Below, piece by piece: positions 24,982-33,956 of a DNA stretch of 64,000 bases (position 1 is its first letter; the number at the start of each line of letters is the position of its first letter). Both the position numbers and the translations under genes were made by a program. Below the pieces are notes generated by a model. That model searched no databases and was not told where the DNA came from. It saw only the letters and a list, made by a program, of their open reading frames with translations. Source of the stretch: Eubacteriales bacterium (GTDB taxonomy: Bacteria > Bacillota > Clostridia > Lachnospirales > Lachnospiraceae); the NCBI GenBank assembly GCA_030525875.1, contig JAUNDV010000001.1, positions 97,785 to 161,784 of the forward strand, given 5' to 3'.

Positions 24982-25770
24982 ATGATAAATAAAAATATAA
25001 AATTGGTAGCTTTGGATATGGACGGAACTCTTTTAGACAGTCAGAACAGACAGCCTGAGGATTTCGTATCATGGGTCGAGGCACATCAGGATATCCAGAC
25101 AGTTATAGCAAGCGGGAGGCAGTATTATACTCTTAAGGAGATGTTTCCATCTATTTTTGATAAATTGATTTTTGCAGCTGAAAATGGTGCTATAGCCTTT
25201 AAAAATGATAAAATGCTTTATAGCAGCGATATAGGTTATGCAGATCTAAAGTGGTGTGTAGATTATTTTGAACAGGATAAAGCTGCACATGTGATTATAT
25301 GCGGTTCAAAGGCAGCATATATGAAGCACAATACAAAGAAGGTTGAAGATGTGTGCGGAATTTATTATAGGAAATTGGAGTTTGTTGATTCGCTTTATGA
25401 TATTTTGGAAACGGATAGCATGATAAAGCTTGCTATTTACTATGAAAATGCAAAAGTCAAAGAGGCCTATGACAAAATTACTGAGCTTCCAAAATCCCTT
25501 GAGCTTGTTATTTCAGGAAAGAACTGGATGGATATTTCCAACAAAGGAGTAAGCAAGGGAACTGCAATAGAGGAGCTTCAGAAGAGCATGGGGATTAAAA
25601 GAGAAGAATCGATGGCATTTGGAGATTATCTCAATGACTATACGATGTTAAAGAGCTGTGAAGAAAGCTATGCCATGGCTAATGCACAGCCGGAGCTCAA
25701 GGAAATAGCAAAATATATAACTTCTTCAAATGACGAAGATGGAGTAATGAAGATACTCAGGCAGCTGTGA
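24982..25770 (+). CDS. HAD-superfamily (Cof/IIB) phosphatase
   Basis: Second Cof-type phosphatase of the window, 262 residues. Motif I is LDMDGTLLDS, motif III includes KGTAIEEL and motif IV GDYLNDYTML. Likely acts on a sugar phosphate or flavin mononucleotide, as relatives do. Preceded by AGGAGAAA and transcribed away from nox. Confidence 0.88.
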   Translation: MINKNIKLVALDMDGTLLDSQNRQPEDFVSWVEAHQDIQTVIASGRQYYTLKEMFPSIFDKLIFAAENGAIAFKNDKMLYSSDIGYADLKWCVDYFEQDKAAHVIICGSKAAYMKHNTKKVEDVCGIYYRKLEFVDSLYDILETDSMIKLAIYYENAKVKEAYDKITELPKSLELVISGKNWMDISNKGVSKGTAIEELQKSMGIKREESMAFGDYLNDYTMLKSCEESYAMANAQPELKEIAKYITSSNDEDGVMKILRQL

Positions 25771-25853
25771 TATAGAATTTTCATAAAATAAAAACAAAAT
25801 GTACACAATTTTTTAATATCATCTCTTAAGTAATTAAGGAGGATATTGAAAAA

Positions 25854-26099
25854 ATGAGCAAAGAAAAAAACAAATATTCAGATAAGGGTACTTACAAAAG
25901 AGATACGATAGCAATGATAAGTGTACTTGTTATACTTTTTCTTGCACCAATAGGAATAACTCTTTATGAGGGAAGTAAAAATACAGCTGAAGAAAGTGCA
26001 ATACAAACTAATATAGACGAGGAAGTGCTAGAAGATGTCGGCTTGCTTACACCTTCTAATGCAACACCTTCAGAGATAGACGAAACAGTGGCAGAATAA
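25854..26099 (+). CDS. Small one-TM membrane protein, hypothetical
   Basis: An 81-residue protein behind a strong AAGGAGG site. Residues 1-18 are basic and hydrophilic, about 19-37 form one membrane segment (IAMISVLVILFLAPIGI), and the outer tail is acidic. No family recognised. It ends 10 bases before truA and probably shares its mRNA. Confidence 0.7.
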   Translation: MSKEKNKYSDKGTYKRDTIAMISVLVILFLAPIGITLYEGSKNTAEESAIQTNIDEEVLEDVGLLTPSNATPSEIDETVAE

Positions 26100-26109
26100 G
26101 GAAAAAAGG

Positions 26110-26856
26110 ATGAAAAATTATCGGTTCATAATAGAATATGATGGAAGCAGATACAACGGATGGCAAAGATTAAAGGAAAACGATAATACCATTCAGGGAA
26201 AGCTTGAAAAGGTATTAAGTCTTATGACAGGCACTGAAGTCAGGATCATAGGTTCTGGAAGGACAGATGCTGGAGTACATGCAAGAGGACAGATTGCAAA
26301 TGCAGTTATGGATACAAGGCTTACAACTCAGGAAATAAAAGCCTATATGAACCGATACTTGCCAGATGATATAAGAGTAAATTCTGTAGATATAGTTTCT
26401 GACAGGTTTCATTCAAGATATAATGCCTCAAGGAAAACATATACATATTATATTTCAACTTCTGAAAAGTCATCGGTTTTTAAAAGGAAATACCTTTATA
26501 GTTATGGAGAAAAGCTTGATATAGAAGCTATGAAGGAAGCATCCCGATTTCTTATAGGAGAGCATGATTTTAAAAGCTTTTGCGGAAACAGGCATATGAA
26601 GAAATCTACTATAAGAAATATATATGAAATAGATATTAGATACGATGAAAATGAAGGAGTTGTGAGTATTTCATATACTGGAGATGGATTTTTACAGTAT
26701 ATGATACGTATAATGACAGGAACCTTGATTGAAACCGGAAGAGGCGATAGGAAGCCAGAGGATATTGTCCAGATATTAGATAAAAAAGACAGACAATATG
26801 CAGGATATACAGTTCCGCCAGGGGGGCTATTTTTAGAAAAGGTAAGCTTTGATTGA
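26110..26856 (+). CDS. truA: tRNA pseudouridine(38-40) synthase TruA
   Basis: Converts uridines 38-40 in the anticodon arm of many tRNAs to pseudouridine. The catalytic Asp53 is in GSGRTDAGVHA; YDGSRYNGWQ at the N terminus and FLQYMIRIMTGTL near the end are conserved. Length (248) is normal. Its last codons form the 5' arm of its own terminator. Confidence 0.96.
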   Translation: MKNYRFIIEYDGSRYNGWQRLKENDNTIQGKLEKVLSLMTGTEVRIIGSGRTDAGVHARGQIANAVMDTRLTTQEIKAYMNRYLPDDIRVNSVDIVSDRFHSRYNASRKTYTYYISTSEKSSVFKRKYLYSYGEKLDIEAMKEASRFLIGEHDFKSFCGNRHMKKSTIRNIYEIDIRYDENEGVVSISYTGDGFLQYMIRIMTGTLIETGRGDRKPEDIVQILDKKDRQYAGYTVPPGGLFLEKVSFD

Positions 26857-26870
26857 AGCTTACCTTTTTA
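26838..26870 (+). terminator. Terminator overlapping the end of truA
   Basis: A perfect 12-bp stem (AAAGGTAAGCTT with AAGCTTACCTTT, 26838-26849 with 26856-26867) and T run. The 5' arm is inside the coding sequence and the stop codon lies in the loop. Confidence 0.9.
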
Positions 26871-26892
26871 AATACCAGTTTTTAAATAAATT

Positions 26893-27336
26893 TTAGCTGT
26901 TAAGTCTTACACAATTGTCATATGCAAGCTCCTGAAGAATCTTATAAAGCCCCTGAACATTAAAGTTCTTAGGAAATTCAAGAGTATGTGATCCGTATTC
27001 TATGCCGTGTGCCTTTAGATAAGGTGTTTTGATATATGTAAAGGTAATCTCACTGTCATCAAATCCAAATCCAGAAGTTTCCATAGTAACTTCTACTATT
27101 GAGTGTAGATTAATAGACTCAATTCTTGTCTTTGTTCCGGTAGTGCCCTGTTTATCAGAAAAAATAATTCTTTTATCAGTAAAAATAAGAGCATCTCTAA
27201 TAAGCTTAAAGCCCATAGTTATCTGTTCATTATCCATAAGATACTGACCATATTCTTTTTCTAACGCCTCAACTGACTGTTCACTGTAATTACTTGCTAT
27301 ACCACCCTGTAAAATACCCTTCATGCCAAATGCCAT
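26893..27336 (-). CDS. Bacterial PH-domain protein (bPH_3/DUF1696 type)
   Basis: A 147-residue soluble protein. GFKLIRDALIFTDKRIIFSDKQG is the strand pattern of bacterial PH-like domains (short extract), and the N terminus MAFGMKGILQGG is typical of these single-domain forms. Role unknown. Start follows AAGGAGG. It is convergent with truA. Confidence 0.8.
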   Translation of the reverse strand: MAFGMKGILQGGIASNYSEQSVEALEKEYGQYLMDNEQITMGFKLIRDALIFTDKRIIFSDKQGTTGTKTRIESINLHSIVEVTMETSGFGFDDSEITFTYIKTPYLKAHGIEYGSHTLEFPKNFNVQGLYKILQELAYDNCVRLNS

Positions 27337-27463
27337 AAGCTAACCTCCTTATTTAGTGAAAATACATAAACCATATATATTAGATATTAATATAAGTTAC
27401 TTGAAATATAACATATCCATAGTCTGTTTTCATTATGAAAATTATAAAATATCAACTATAATT

Positions 27464-27517
27464 AAAGTCGTTTGAAAAAGTTGACACTTACGCTGAAAAG
27501 TCGCTTGAAAAAGTTGA
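27464..27517 (+). repeat. Two 21-bp direct repeats upstream of the DUF4143 ATPase
   Basis: AAAGTCGTTTGAAAAAGTTGA (27464-27484; here 21 bases written as AAAGTCGTTTG + AAAAAGTTGA) recurs at 27497-27517 with one change (T to C at the eighth base). Start-to-start distance is 33 bp, about three helical turns, so both copies face the same side of the DNA. They end 44 bases before the ATG, a good position for an operator. Confidence 0.8.
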
Positions 27518-27561
27518 AGATTTGAAATATCCTATAGATAAATCAAGGAGGCGGAGAGGCT

Positions 27562-28881
27562 ATGTTAAAAAGGAAAATAGAGCAAAAATTAGTTGAATGG
27601 AAAAATTCTGAAAATCATAAGCCACTAATTATCAAGGGATGCCGCCAATGCGGTAAAACATTTTCAGTTCTTGATTTTGCTAAAAAGAATTATAAAAATG
27701 TTGTATATTTAAATTTTTTCCAAAATCCTGATTACATATCCATATTTTCAGGTTCCTTGGAAGTGGATAATATTGTAATGATGTTGTCTGCTTTGTTAGG
27801 CAGTGAAGCGGTTTTTGAAAGTGGAAATACAGTCATTATATTGGATGAAATTCAGGAATGCCCAGAAGCAAGAACGGCTTTGAAATTCTTTAGGATTGAT
27901 GGAAGATATGATGTGATAGGAACTGGTTCTTTGCTGGGAGTAAAGGGATATGGCAAGGAACCAAAGTCTATACCAGTAGGATCTGAAACAGTTATTGATA
28001 TGTATCCTTTGGATTTTGAAGAATTTTTATGGGCTAATGGGATTAATGAAAATGTAATTAGCATACTTAAACAGTGCTTAGAAAGAGAAGTGCCTGTTCC
28101 AGAAGCTCTGCATAAACGTATGAAACAGCTTCTTTTACAGTATACTGTAGTTGGTGGTATGCCAGATGCTGTACAGACCTTTATAGATTCTAAGCAAATG
28201 GATGAGGTGCTTAAAATTCAGCGTGATATTGTTAGATCTTATGAGGATGACATGGTAAAGTATGCAGGACGAAAGGATAAATCACACATTAAGGAATGTT
28301 TCCAGTCAATTCCAAAACAGCTTAGCAAAGAAAATAAAAAGTTCCAGTATTCAGTTGTGAAGAAGGGTTCAACAGCATCACAGTATCTTGGGAGTCTTCA
28401 ATGGATTGAAGATGCAGGTATAATAGAAAGATGTTACAATTTATCGATTACTGAGTTGCCTTTAGATGGAAATGCGGAAGAGGATGTATTTAAGGTATAT
28501 ATGTGTGATTGCGGTTTATTTGTCAGCATGTTGGAGGATGGCACACAATATGATATTTTACAAGGAAATTTACATGGATATAAAGGCGCGATTTTTGAAA
28601 ATTTAATTGCTGATATATTGGGGAAAATGAACCGCAAGCTTTATTATTTTCATAAGGACAGTGGTTTAGAAGTTGACTTTGTTATAAGGTATCAGGGACA
28701 ATGTACCTTGCTAGAGGTAAAGGCGGCTACTGGAAATACTAAAAGTACAAAGACTATTTTGAAACATCCTGAAAAATATCATGTAAATAGTGCCATTAAA
28801 CTTGGTGATTACAATGTGGGGAGAAATGATCAGATTTTGACATTACCACTGTATATGGCATTTTTGCTTACGAAGTTTTAA
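27562..28881 (+). CDS. DUF4143-family ATPase (AAA plus nuclease-like domain)
   Basis: A 439-residue protein. The AAA part has Walker A GCRQCGKT (26-33), Walker B VIILDEIQEC (Asp95, Glu96) and sensor GTGS (120-123). The C-terminal DUF4143 domain includes GAIFENLIADIL and SGLEVDFVI...LLEVKA, a PD-(D/E)XK-like arrangement. Function of the family is unsettled; copies are numerous and scattered in gut anaerobes and look mobile or defence-related. It stands alone between unrelated genes. Start follows AAGGAGG. Confidence 0.88.
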   Translation: MLKRKIEQKLVEWKNSENHKPLIIKGCRQCGKTFSVLDFAKKNYKNVVYLNFFQNPDYISIFSGSLEVDNIVMMLSALLGSEAVFESGNTVIILDEIQECPEARTALKFFRIDGRYDVIGTGSLLGVKGYGKEPKSIPVGSETVIDMYPLDFEEFLWANGINENVISILKQCLEREVPVPEALHKRMKQLLLQYTVVGGMPDAVQTFIDSKQMDEVLKIQRDIVRSYEDDMVKYAGRKDKSHIKECFQSIPKQLSKENKKFQYSVVKKGSTASQYLGSLQWIEDAGIIERCYNLSITELPLDGNAEEDVFKVYMCDCGLFVSMLEDGTQYDILQGNLHGYKGAIFENLIADILGKMNRKLYYFHKDSGLEVDFVIRYQGQCTLLEVKAATGNTKSTKTILKHPEKYHVNSAIKLGDYNVGRNDQILTLPLYMAFLLTKF

Positions 28882-28994
28882 GTGAAAACAACAATTTTTA
28901 TTTAATAAAATCGTCATAAAGCCTTTATAGTAGTTTGTTTTTTGCTGTGCTATAATTTTATGTAAACTTGGCAGAAAGGAAGTTTATGTAAAAT

Positions 28995-29822
28995 ATGAAT
29001 ATAAAAAATATAAGGCTTGCTTTAAGTAGTTTGGTATTTTCGGCTTTTATAAGCATGTCAGCATTTGCAGCATGGCAGCAAAATGATCAGGGTTACTGGT
29101 GGCAAAATCCTGATGGGAGCTATCCAGCTAACAGCTGGCAGTGGATTGATGGAAATAATGATGGTATTTCGGAGTGCTATTATTTTAATGCTGACGGATA
29201 TATGGCAGCAGATACCGTTACAGAAGATGGTAATACTGTAAATGCTGATGGTGCATGGGTAGAAAATGGAATAGTAGTTACAAAGAGCACAGAGAATTAT
29301 ACAGTAAATAAATCAGAAGCAACAGCATCAGGAAATGAAAATACACAAAGCAGCTCCTTCAAATTAGGAGATCTCAATGTGTATATGATAAATGAATTCA
29401 CAAATGCTAAGGTCACATCTAATCTTCCGGGATCATATATAATAAAGAGTGAGGATGGAAACTGTTCTGTTGGTATTATGATGGTGGATACAAGTGTTAG
29501 TGAAAGCCTGCATGAGCTTGTTATGCAGATGGAAGATCTTGGAGTTGATTTTAATACACCCGAGATAAAAGAAACCTTTATAAATAGTATAGATACATCT
29601 TTTGTGAAGCTTTATGGAAATGAAGATTCCAGAGATGATTCAGAGTTCAAAACTGGAACATGGAGACATCTGCATTACAATGAAAAGCAGTTTTATATAA
29701 GTAATAAGCCTGTGCCTACAGATGTGTATTTCTATTTTCATAATATGAAGTCATATACAGTTATAATTTCAGGCTGTGAGGATGCTTCCCAGTTTATGAA
29801 TAACAACATTAGCTGGCAGTAA
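28995..29822 (+). CDS. Secreted protein with cell-wall-binding repeats
   Basis: A 275-residue exported protein. Residues 1-25 are a signal peptide (cut after AFA). Residues 26-90 contain Trp/Tyr-rich repeats (GYWWQNPDGSYPANSWQWI, CYYFNADGYMA) of the choline-binding type common in Lachnospiraceae surface proteins. From about 115 a globular domain of unknown family follows. The ribosome site AAAGGAAG is 14 bases from this ATG but ideally placed for an ATG-TAA dipeptide-less frame at 28986. Confidence 0.8.
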   Translation: MNIKNIRLALSSLVFSAFISMSAFAAWQQNDQGYWWQNPDGSYPANSWQWIDGNNDGISECYYFNADGYMAADTVTEDGNTVNADGAWVENGIVVTKSTENYTVNKSEATASGNENTQSSSFKLGDLNVYMINEFTNAKVTSNLPGSYIIKSEDGNCSVGIMMVDTSVSESLHELVMQMEDLGVDFNTPEIKETFINSIDTSFVKLYGNEDSRDDSEFKTGTWRHLHYNEKQFYISNKPVPTDVYFYFHNMKSYTVIISGCEDASQFMNNNISWQ

Positions 29823-29832
29823 TACAATTATA

Positions 29833-29866
29833 TGATATAATGTAAGAATATATAAAGGTTTATATA
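29833..29866 (+). promoter_or_regulatory. Extended -10 promoter and operator of the LacI-type gene
   Basis: TGATATAAT (29833-29841) is an extended -10 box. Just after it, 29849-29866 reads TATATAAAGGTTTATATA, a dyad imperfect only at its centre. It shares ATAAA-nn-TTTAT with the operator before uxuA, pointing to autoregulation. Confidence 0.65.
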
Positions 29867-29895
29867 TTTTTAGATTCATATAAGGGCGGTAAGAT

Positions 29896-30894
29896 ATGGT
29901 AACAATTAAGGATGTAGCTAGACAGGCCGGAGTTTCGGTATGTACAGTTTCAAGAGCTATTTCAGGCAAGGGATATATAAAAAAAGAAACATATGACAAG
30001 ATAATGCAGACTGTAAAGGAGCTTAATTATACCCCAAGCAGAGTTGCTGTAAGTCTAAAGACAGGTCAGTCTAATCTTTTGGCGCTTATTGTACCTAGTA
30101 TCAGAAATGTTTATTATCCTAAGCTGGCAAGATTTGTGCAGAATTATGCCTACGAAAATGGATACATGATGATATTGTGTAGTACGGACTACAGCCTTGA
30201 GAAGGAAAAGCAGTTTATAAAATCATTATGCAGCCAAAATGTCAGCGGTGTGATGATCAGCACCTGTTCAAATGAAAATGCTCATATAAAGGAGCTTGGC
30301 AATTATAATATTCCTTATATTTATTTGAACAGAGCGTATGAGGATGACATTGAAAGATGCATGCTTATAGATAACAGAGAGGCGGCAGATAAAGCGGTAA
30401 GTTATCTTATAGAGAAGGGACATACAAATATAGGCGGTCTGTTCAGAACCTTTAATAACATGAGTTACGAAGAAAGGTTAATGGGCATGACAGATGCCAT
30501 GAAGAGAAATAATATAGCTATAAATGAAAGTAATATTCTTCTCAATCTTGTTGATCCAGAGGACTCATACAATGAGATAGAAGCCCTTCTTAAGAAAGAA
30601 GACAGACCGGAGGCGATATTTGCCAGTGACGACATGATGGCGTATGCCGTATATAAGGTTGCTTACGATCTTAAATTAAATATACCTGAGGATATCTCAA
30701 TAGTTGGCTTTGATAATTCAATGATGGCAGATGTAATAACTCCGCATCTTACAACATTTGAAACACCTGCAAAGGAGCTTGCAAAGCTTGCAATAGATTA
30801 TATTGATACCTATCTTAAGACTGGAGAACAAATTGAGGCTCCTGTATTAAAGGGAAGACTTATCATAAGAGAGTCTGTAGCTGACAAAAATTAA
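29896..30894 (+). CDS. LacI-family transcriptional regulator of the uronate genes
   Basis: A 332-residue repressor with N-terminal HTH (TIKDVARQAGVSVCTVSRAI), hinge YTPSRVAVSLKTGQS and a periplasmic-binding-like sensor domain. It sits directly upstream of uxuA-uxuB. A perfect 18-bp palindrome in front of uxuA and a near-copy in front of its own gene suggest it represses both until an inducer such as a hexuronate or its product binds. Confidence 0.88.
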   Translation: MVTIKDVARQAGVSVCTVSRAISGKGYIKKETYDKIMQTVKELNYTPSRVAVSLKTGQSNLLALIVPSIRNVYYPKLARFVQNYAYENGYMMILCSTDYSLEKEKQFIKSLCSQNVSGVMISTCSNENAHIKELGNYNIPYIYLNRAYEDDIERCMLIDNREAADKAVSYLIEKGHTNIGGLFRTFNNMSYEERLMGMTDAMKRNNIAINESNILLNLVDPEDSYNEIEALLKKEDRPEAIFASDDMMAYAVYKVAYDLKLNIPEDISIVGFDNSMMADVITPHLTTFETPAKELAKLAIDYIDTYLKTGEQIEAPVLKGRLIIRESVADKN

Positions 30895-30956
30895 AAAACA
30901 GCGCAATATATAGCTTGGATTTGTGTTGTCGTACTGTAAATTTTTAAAAAAATATA

Positions 30957-30984
30957 TTGCATATAAACGTTTATATGTTATATT
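30957..30984 (+). promoter_or_regulatory. uxuA promoter with LacI-type operator in the spacer
   Basis: TTGCAT (30957-30962) and TATATT (30979-30984) are 16 bp apart. CATATAAACGTTTATATG at 30960-30977 is a perfect 18-bp palindrome with a central CG, the classic LacI-family operator form, and fills the spacer, so bound repressor would exclude polymerase. Confidence 0.8.
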
Positions 30985-31060
30985 ATAACTACATGATTTA
31001 AGAGAAACGAGGCTTTTAATAAAAGCTTAAATGAAAATATATAAGAAGAGGTAAATTATT

Positions 31061-32131
31061 ATGGAGATGACACTTAGATGGTATGGACCTGGTCACGACA
31101 CTGTAACACTTCAGCAGATTAGACAGATTCCTGGAGTAACAGGCGTAGTTTCTACACTTTATGACAAGATGCCTGGAGAGCTTTGGACACAGGAAGAGAT
31201 TCATGAGCTTAAGTCAGTTATTGAGGCCTCAGGATTAAAGCTTTCAGGTATTGAAAGCGTAAATATTCATGATGATATCAAGACAGGCTCTGGAAGAAGA
31301 GATGAGTATATTGACAATTATATTAAGACTCTTGAGAATCTTGGTAAAGAAGATATACACATGGTATGCTACAACTTCATGCCTGTATTTGACTGGACAC
31401 GTACAGATCTTGCAAGAGTAAGAGAGGATGGTTCAACTGTACTTGCTTACAATCAGGAGATCGTAGATAAGATTGATCCAGAGAACTTCTCAGATTCAAT
31501 AGAGAAGATGTCAAACGGATTTGTTATGCCAGGCTGGGAGCCAGAGAGACTTGCTAAGCTCAAGGAGCTTTTTGCACTTTACAAGGATGTTTCAGCTGAT
31601 CAGCTTTTTGACAACCTTGTTTACTTCCTTAAGGCAATACAGCCAGTTTGTGAAAAGTATGATATCCGTATGGGTATACATCCAGATGATCCAGCATGGC
31701 CAATCTTCGGACTTCCACGTATCATGACAGGAAAGGATGCAATTGTTAAGCTTCTTAAGGCTGTAGATGCACCTTTCAACGGAATTACATTCTGCGCAGG
31801 ATCACTTGGATCAAATCCTAACAATGACCTTTGCGAGATTATCGAAGCAGCTAAGGGAAGAATTCCATTTGCACATGTTCGTAACTTAAGACACAATTTC
31901 CCTGGAGATTTCGAGGAAGCTGCTCACCTTTCATCTGACGGATCACATGATATGTACAAGATGATGAAGACCTTCTATGATACAGGATTTGACGGACTTA
32001 TCAGACCTGACCACGGAAGAATGATCTGGGGCGAGCAGGCTATGCCAGGTTATGGTTTATATGACAGAGCTCTTGGAGCAGAGTACCTTCTTGGACTTTG
32101 GGAAGCTATTGATAAGGCAGCTAAGGCGTGA
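31061..32131 (+). CDS. uxuA: Mannonate dehydratase
   Basis: Dehydrates D-mannonate to 2-keto-3-deoxygluconate in glucuronate breakdown. MEMTLRWYGPGHDTVTL at the start, MVCYNFMPVFDWTRTDL, GIHPDDPAWPIFGLPRI and FAHVRN...DGLIRPDHGR are UxuA signatures; the His, Cys and Asp residues in them bind the metal. Length (356) is normal. First gene of the LacI-controlled pair. Confidence 0.96.
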   Translation: MEMTLRWYGPGHDTVTLQQIRQIPGVTGVVSTLYDKMPGELWTQEEIHELKSVIEASGLKLSGIESVNIHDDIKTGSGRRDEYIDNYIKTLENLGKEDIHMVCYNFMPVFDWTRTDLARVREDGSTVLAYNQEIVDKIDPENFSDSIEKMSNGFVMPGWEPERLAKLKELFALYKDVSADQLFDNLVYFLKAIQPVCEKYDIRMGIHPDDPAWPIFGLPRIMTGKDAIVKLLKAVDAPFNGITFCAGSLGSNPNNDLCEIIEAAKGRIPFAHVRNLRHNFPGDFEEAAHLSSDGSHDMYKMMKTFYDTGFDGLIRPDHGRMIWGEQAMPGYGLYDRALGAEYLLGLWEAIDKAAKA

Positions 32132-32157
32132 TTCGAATTATATTAAGAGGTATATAA

Positions 32158-33768
32158 ATGAAATTAACATTAGATGGAATTAAGGACCGTTCAGCATTTG
32201 AGGCAATAAATATTGCGCTTCCTAAGTACGATGGAGCAGAAGTTGCTGAAAGAACAAAAAATAACCCACGCTGGGTACATTTTGGAGCTGGAAATATTTT
32301 CAGAATATTTATTGGAGGAATTGCTGATACACTTTTAAACAAGGGAGAGGCAGATACAGGAATTACCTGTGTAGAGACCTTTGACTTTGATGTTGTAGAT
32401 AAGATTTATAAGCCTTTTGATAATCTTGTTCTCGCAGTAACCTTAAAGGCTGATGGTTCAACAGATAAGAGAGTTCTTGCATCACTTACAGAGGCAATCA
32501 AGGCACAGTCTGATGTTGCAGCTGAGTGGAACAGACTTAAGGAGATTTTTGTTAATCCTGAGCTTCAGATGGTATCATTTACTATTACAGAGAAGGGATA
32601 TGCCCTTAAGGGTTCAAATGGAAACTTCTTCCCATTTATCCTTGAGGATATTGAGAAGGGACCAGAGCATGCTAAGTCAGCTATGGCTGTAGTATGTGCA
32701 CTTCTTAATGAGCGTTACCTCGCGAATAAGGCTCCGCTTGCAGTTGTATCAATGGATAACTGTTCACATAACGGAGAAAAGCTTAGAAGCTCTATCCTCA
32801 CAATGGCAGAGGAGTGGGAGAAGAAGGGCTTTGTCGATGCAGGCTTTGTTGAGTATGTATCAAATGAAAATGTAGTAGCATTCCCATGGAGTATGATTGA
32901 TAAGATCACTCCTAGACCAGCAGAGAGCATAGCTGAGGAACTTGAGAAGAATGGTGTAGAAAATATGCACCCTGTTATTACATCAAAGAATACATATATT
33001 GCTCCTTTTGTAAATGCAGAGGGACCACAGTATCTTGTAATAGAGGATAATTTCCCTAATGGAAGACCTGCTCTTGAGAAGGCAGGAGTATATATGACAG
33101 ACAGAGACACAGTAAACAATGTAGAGAGAATGAAGGTAACAACCTGTCTTAACCCTCTTCACACAGGACTTGCTGTTTACGGATGTCTCCTCGGATATAC
33201 AAAGATTGCAGATGAGATGCATGATGAAGAGCTTGTAAAGCTCGTAAACAATATCGGACCAGTTGAGGGTATGCCTGTAGTTATTAATCCAGGAATCCTT
33301 TCACCTGAAGATTTTGTAAAGGAAGTTATAAATGACAGACTTCCAAACCCATTTATGCCAGATGCTCCTCAGCGTATAGCTGTTGATACCTCACAGAAGG
33401 TAGGAATCAGATATGGTGAGACTATCAAGGCATATGTAGCAAAGTACGGAGATGCGAAGAAGCTTACAGCTATTCCACTTGCAATTGCAGGCTGGTGCAG
33501 ATATCTCCTTGCTGTGGACGACAATGGAGAGGCCTTTGAGCTTTCACCAGATCCTATGGCAGCAGAGCTTTGCGCAAAGCTTGAAGGAATTAAGGTTGGA
33601 GAGCCATCGAGCTATAATGGACAGTTAAAGTCAATACTTTCAAATGCCAATATTTTTGGAATTGATCTCTATTCAGCTGGAATAGGAGAGAAGATTGAAG
33701 AGATGTTCGTAGAAGAGATTGCAGGAAAGTCTGCAGTAAGAGCAACTCTTAAGAAATATTTAGGTTAA
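32158..33768 (+). CDS. uxuB: Fructuronate reductase (mannitol dehydrogenase family)
   Basis: Reduces D-fructuronate to D-mannonate with NADH, the step before UxuA. The N-terminal WVHFGAGNIFRIF is the NAD-binding motif and the central SMDNCSHNG plus later KVTTCLNPLHTGLAVYGCLL (extract) are family hallmarks. At 536 residues it is of usual length for the clostridial form. It starts 26 bases after uxuA. A uronate isomerase (uxaC) and KDG kinase/aldolase are not in the window. Confidence 0.92.
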   Translation: MKLTLDGIKDRSAFEAINIALPKYDGAEVAERTKNNPRWVHFGAGNIFRIFIGGIADTLLNKGEADTGITCVETFDFDVVDKIYKPFDNLVLAVTLKADGSTDKRVLASLTEAIKAQSDVAAEWNRLKEIFVNPELQMVSFTITEKGYALKGSNGNFFPFILEDIEKGPEHAKSAMAVVCALLNERYLANKAPLAVVSMDNCSHNGEKLRSSILTMAEEWEKKGFVDAGFVEYVSNENVVAFPWSMIDKITPRPAESIAEELEKNGVENMHPVITSKNTYIAPFVNAEGPQYLVIEDNFPNGRPALEKAGVYMTDRDTVNNVERMKVTTCLNPLHTGLAVYGCLLGYTKIADEMHDEELVKLVNNIGPVEGMPVVINPGILSPEDFVKEVINDRLPNPFMPDAPQRIAVDTSQKVGIRYGETIKAYVAKYGDAKKLTAIPLAIAGWCRYLLAVDDNGEAFELSPDPMAAELCAKLEGIKVGEPSSYNGQLKSILSNANIFGIDLYSAGIGEKIEEMFVEEIAGKSAVRATLKKYLG

Positions 33769-33800
33769 ACTTTTCTTCTTATATAAAAACCATTTTTGTG

Positions 33801-33840
33801 AATGACCTTTGCTTTTCTGGCAAGGGTCATTTGCTATTTC
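33801..33840 (+). terminator. Terminator of uxuA-uxuB
   Basis: A 12-bp stem AATGACCTTTGC/GCAAGGGTCATT (one G-T pair) with a 7-base loop, then TTGCTATTTC, a weak T run. Its tail overlaps the next promoter. Confidence 0.7.
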
Positions 33841-33858
33841 TGGCCTTTAGACTATAAT
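33831..33858 (+). promoter_or_regulatory. Promoter of the MerR-PPC operon
   Basis: TTGCTA (33831-33836), 16 bp, TATAAT (33853-33858). Confidence 0.65.
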
Positions 33859-33890
33859 TAAAGGAAATGTATTGGTAGGGAATGATTTAA

Positions 33891-33956
33891 ATGACAATTA
33901 TAGAGCAACAAAAAGTATTCTTTAATAGAGGCTGTGAAAGAGATATTAAGTTATGA
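33891..33956 (+). pseudogene. Short leader frame, possible aldehyde dehydrogenase 5' remnant
   Basis: A 21-codon frame (MTIIEQQKVFFNRGCERDIKL) starts 33 bases after the -10 box and overlaps the MerR start (ATGA). The pattern of EQQKxFFNxG followed by DIK resembles the N terminus of class-3 type aldehyde dehydrogenases. It may be the stump of a deleted gene, now acting as a coupled leader for merR; the similarity is short, so this is tentative. Confidence 0.4.

Noticed and set aside
24744-24982. Rex-type redox operator in the nox upstream region.
   Set aside because: No TTGTGAnnnnnnTCACAA-like dyad could be found; only the TTGTCA direct repeats stand out.
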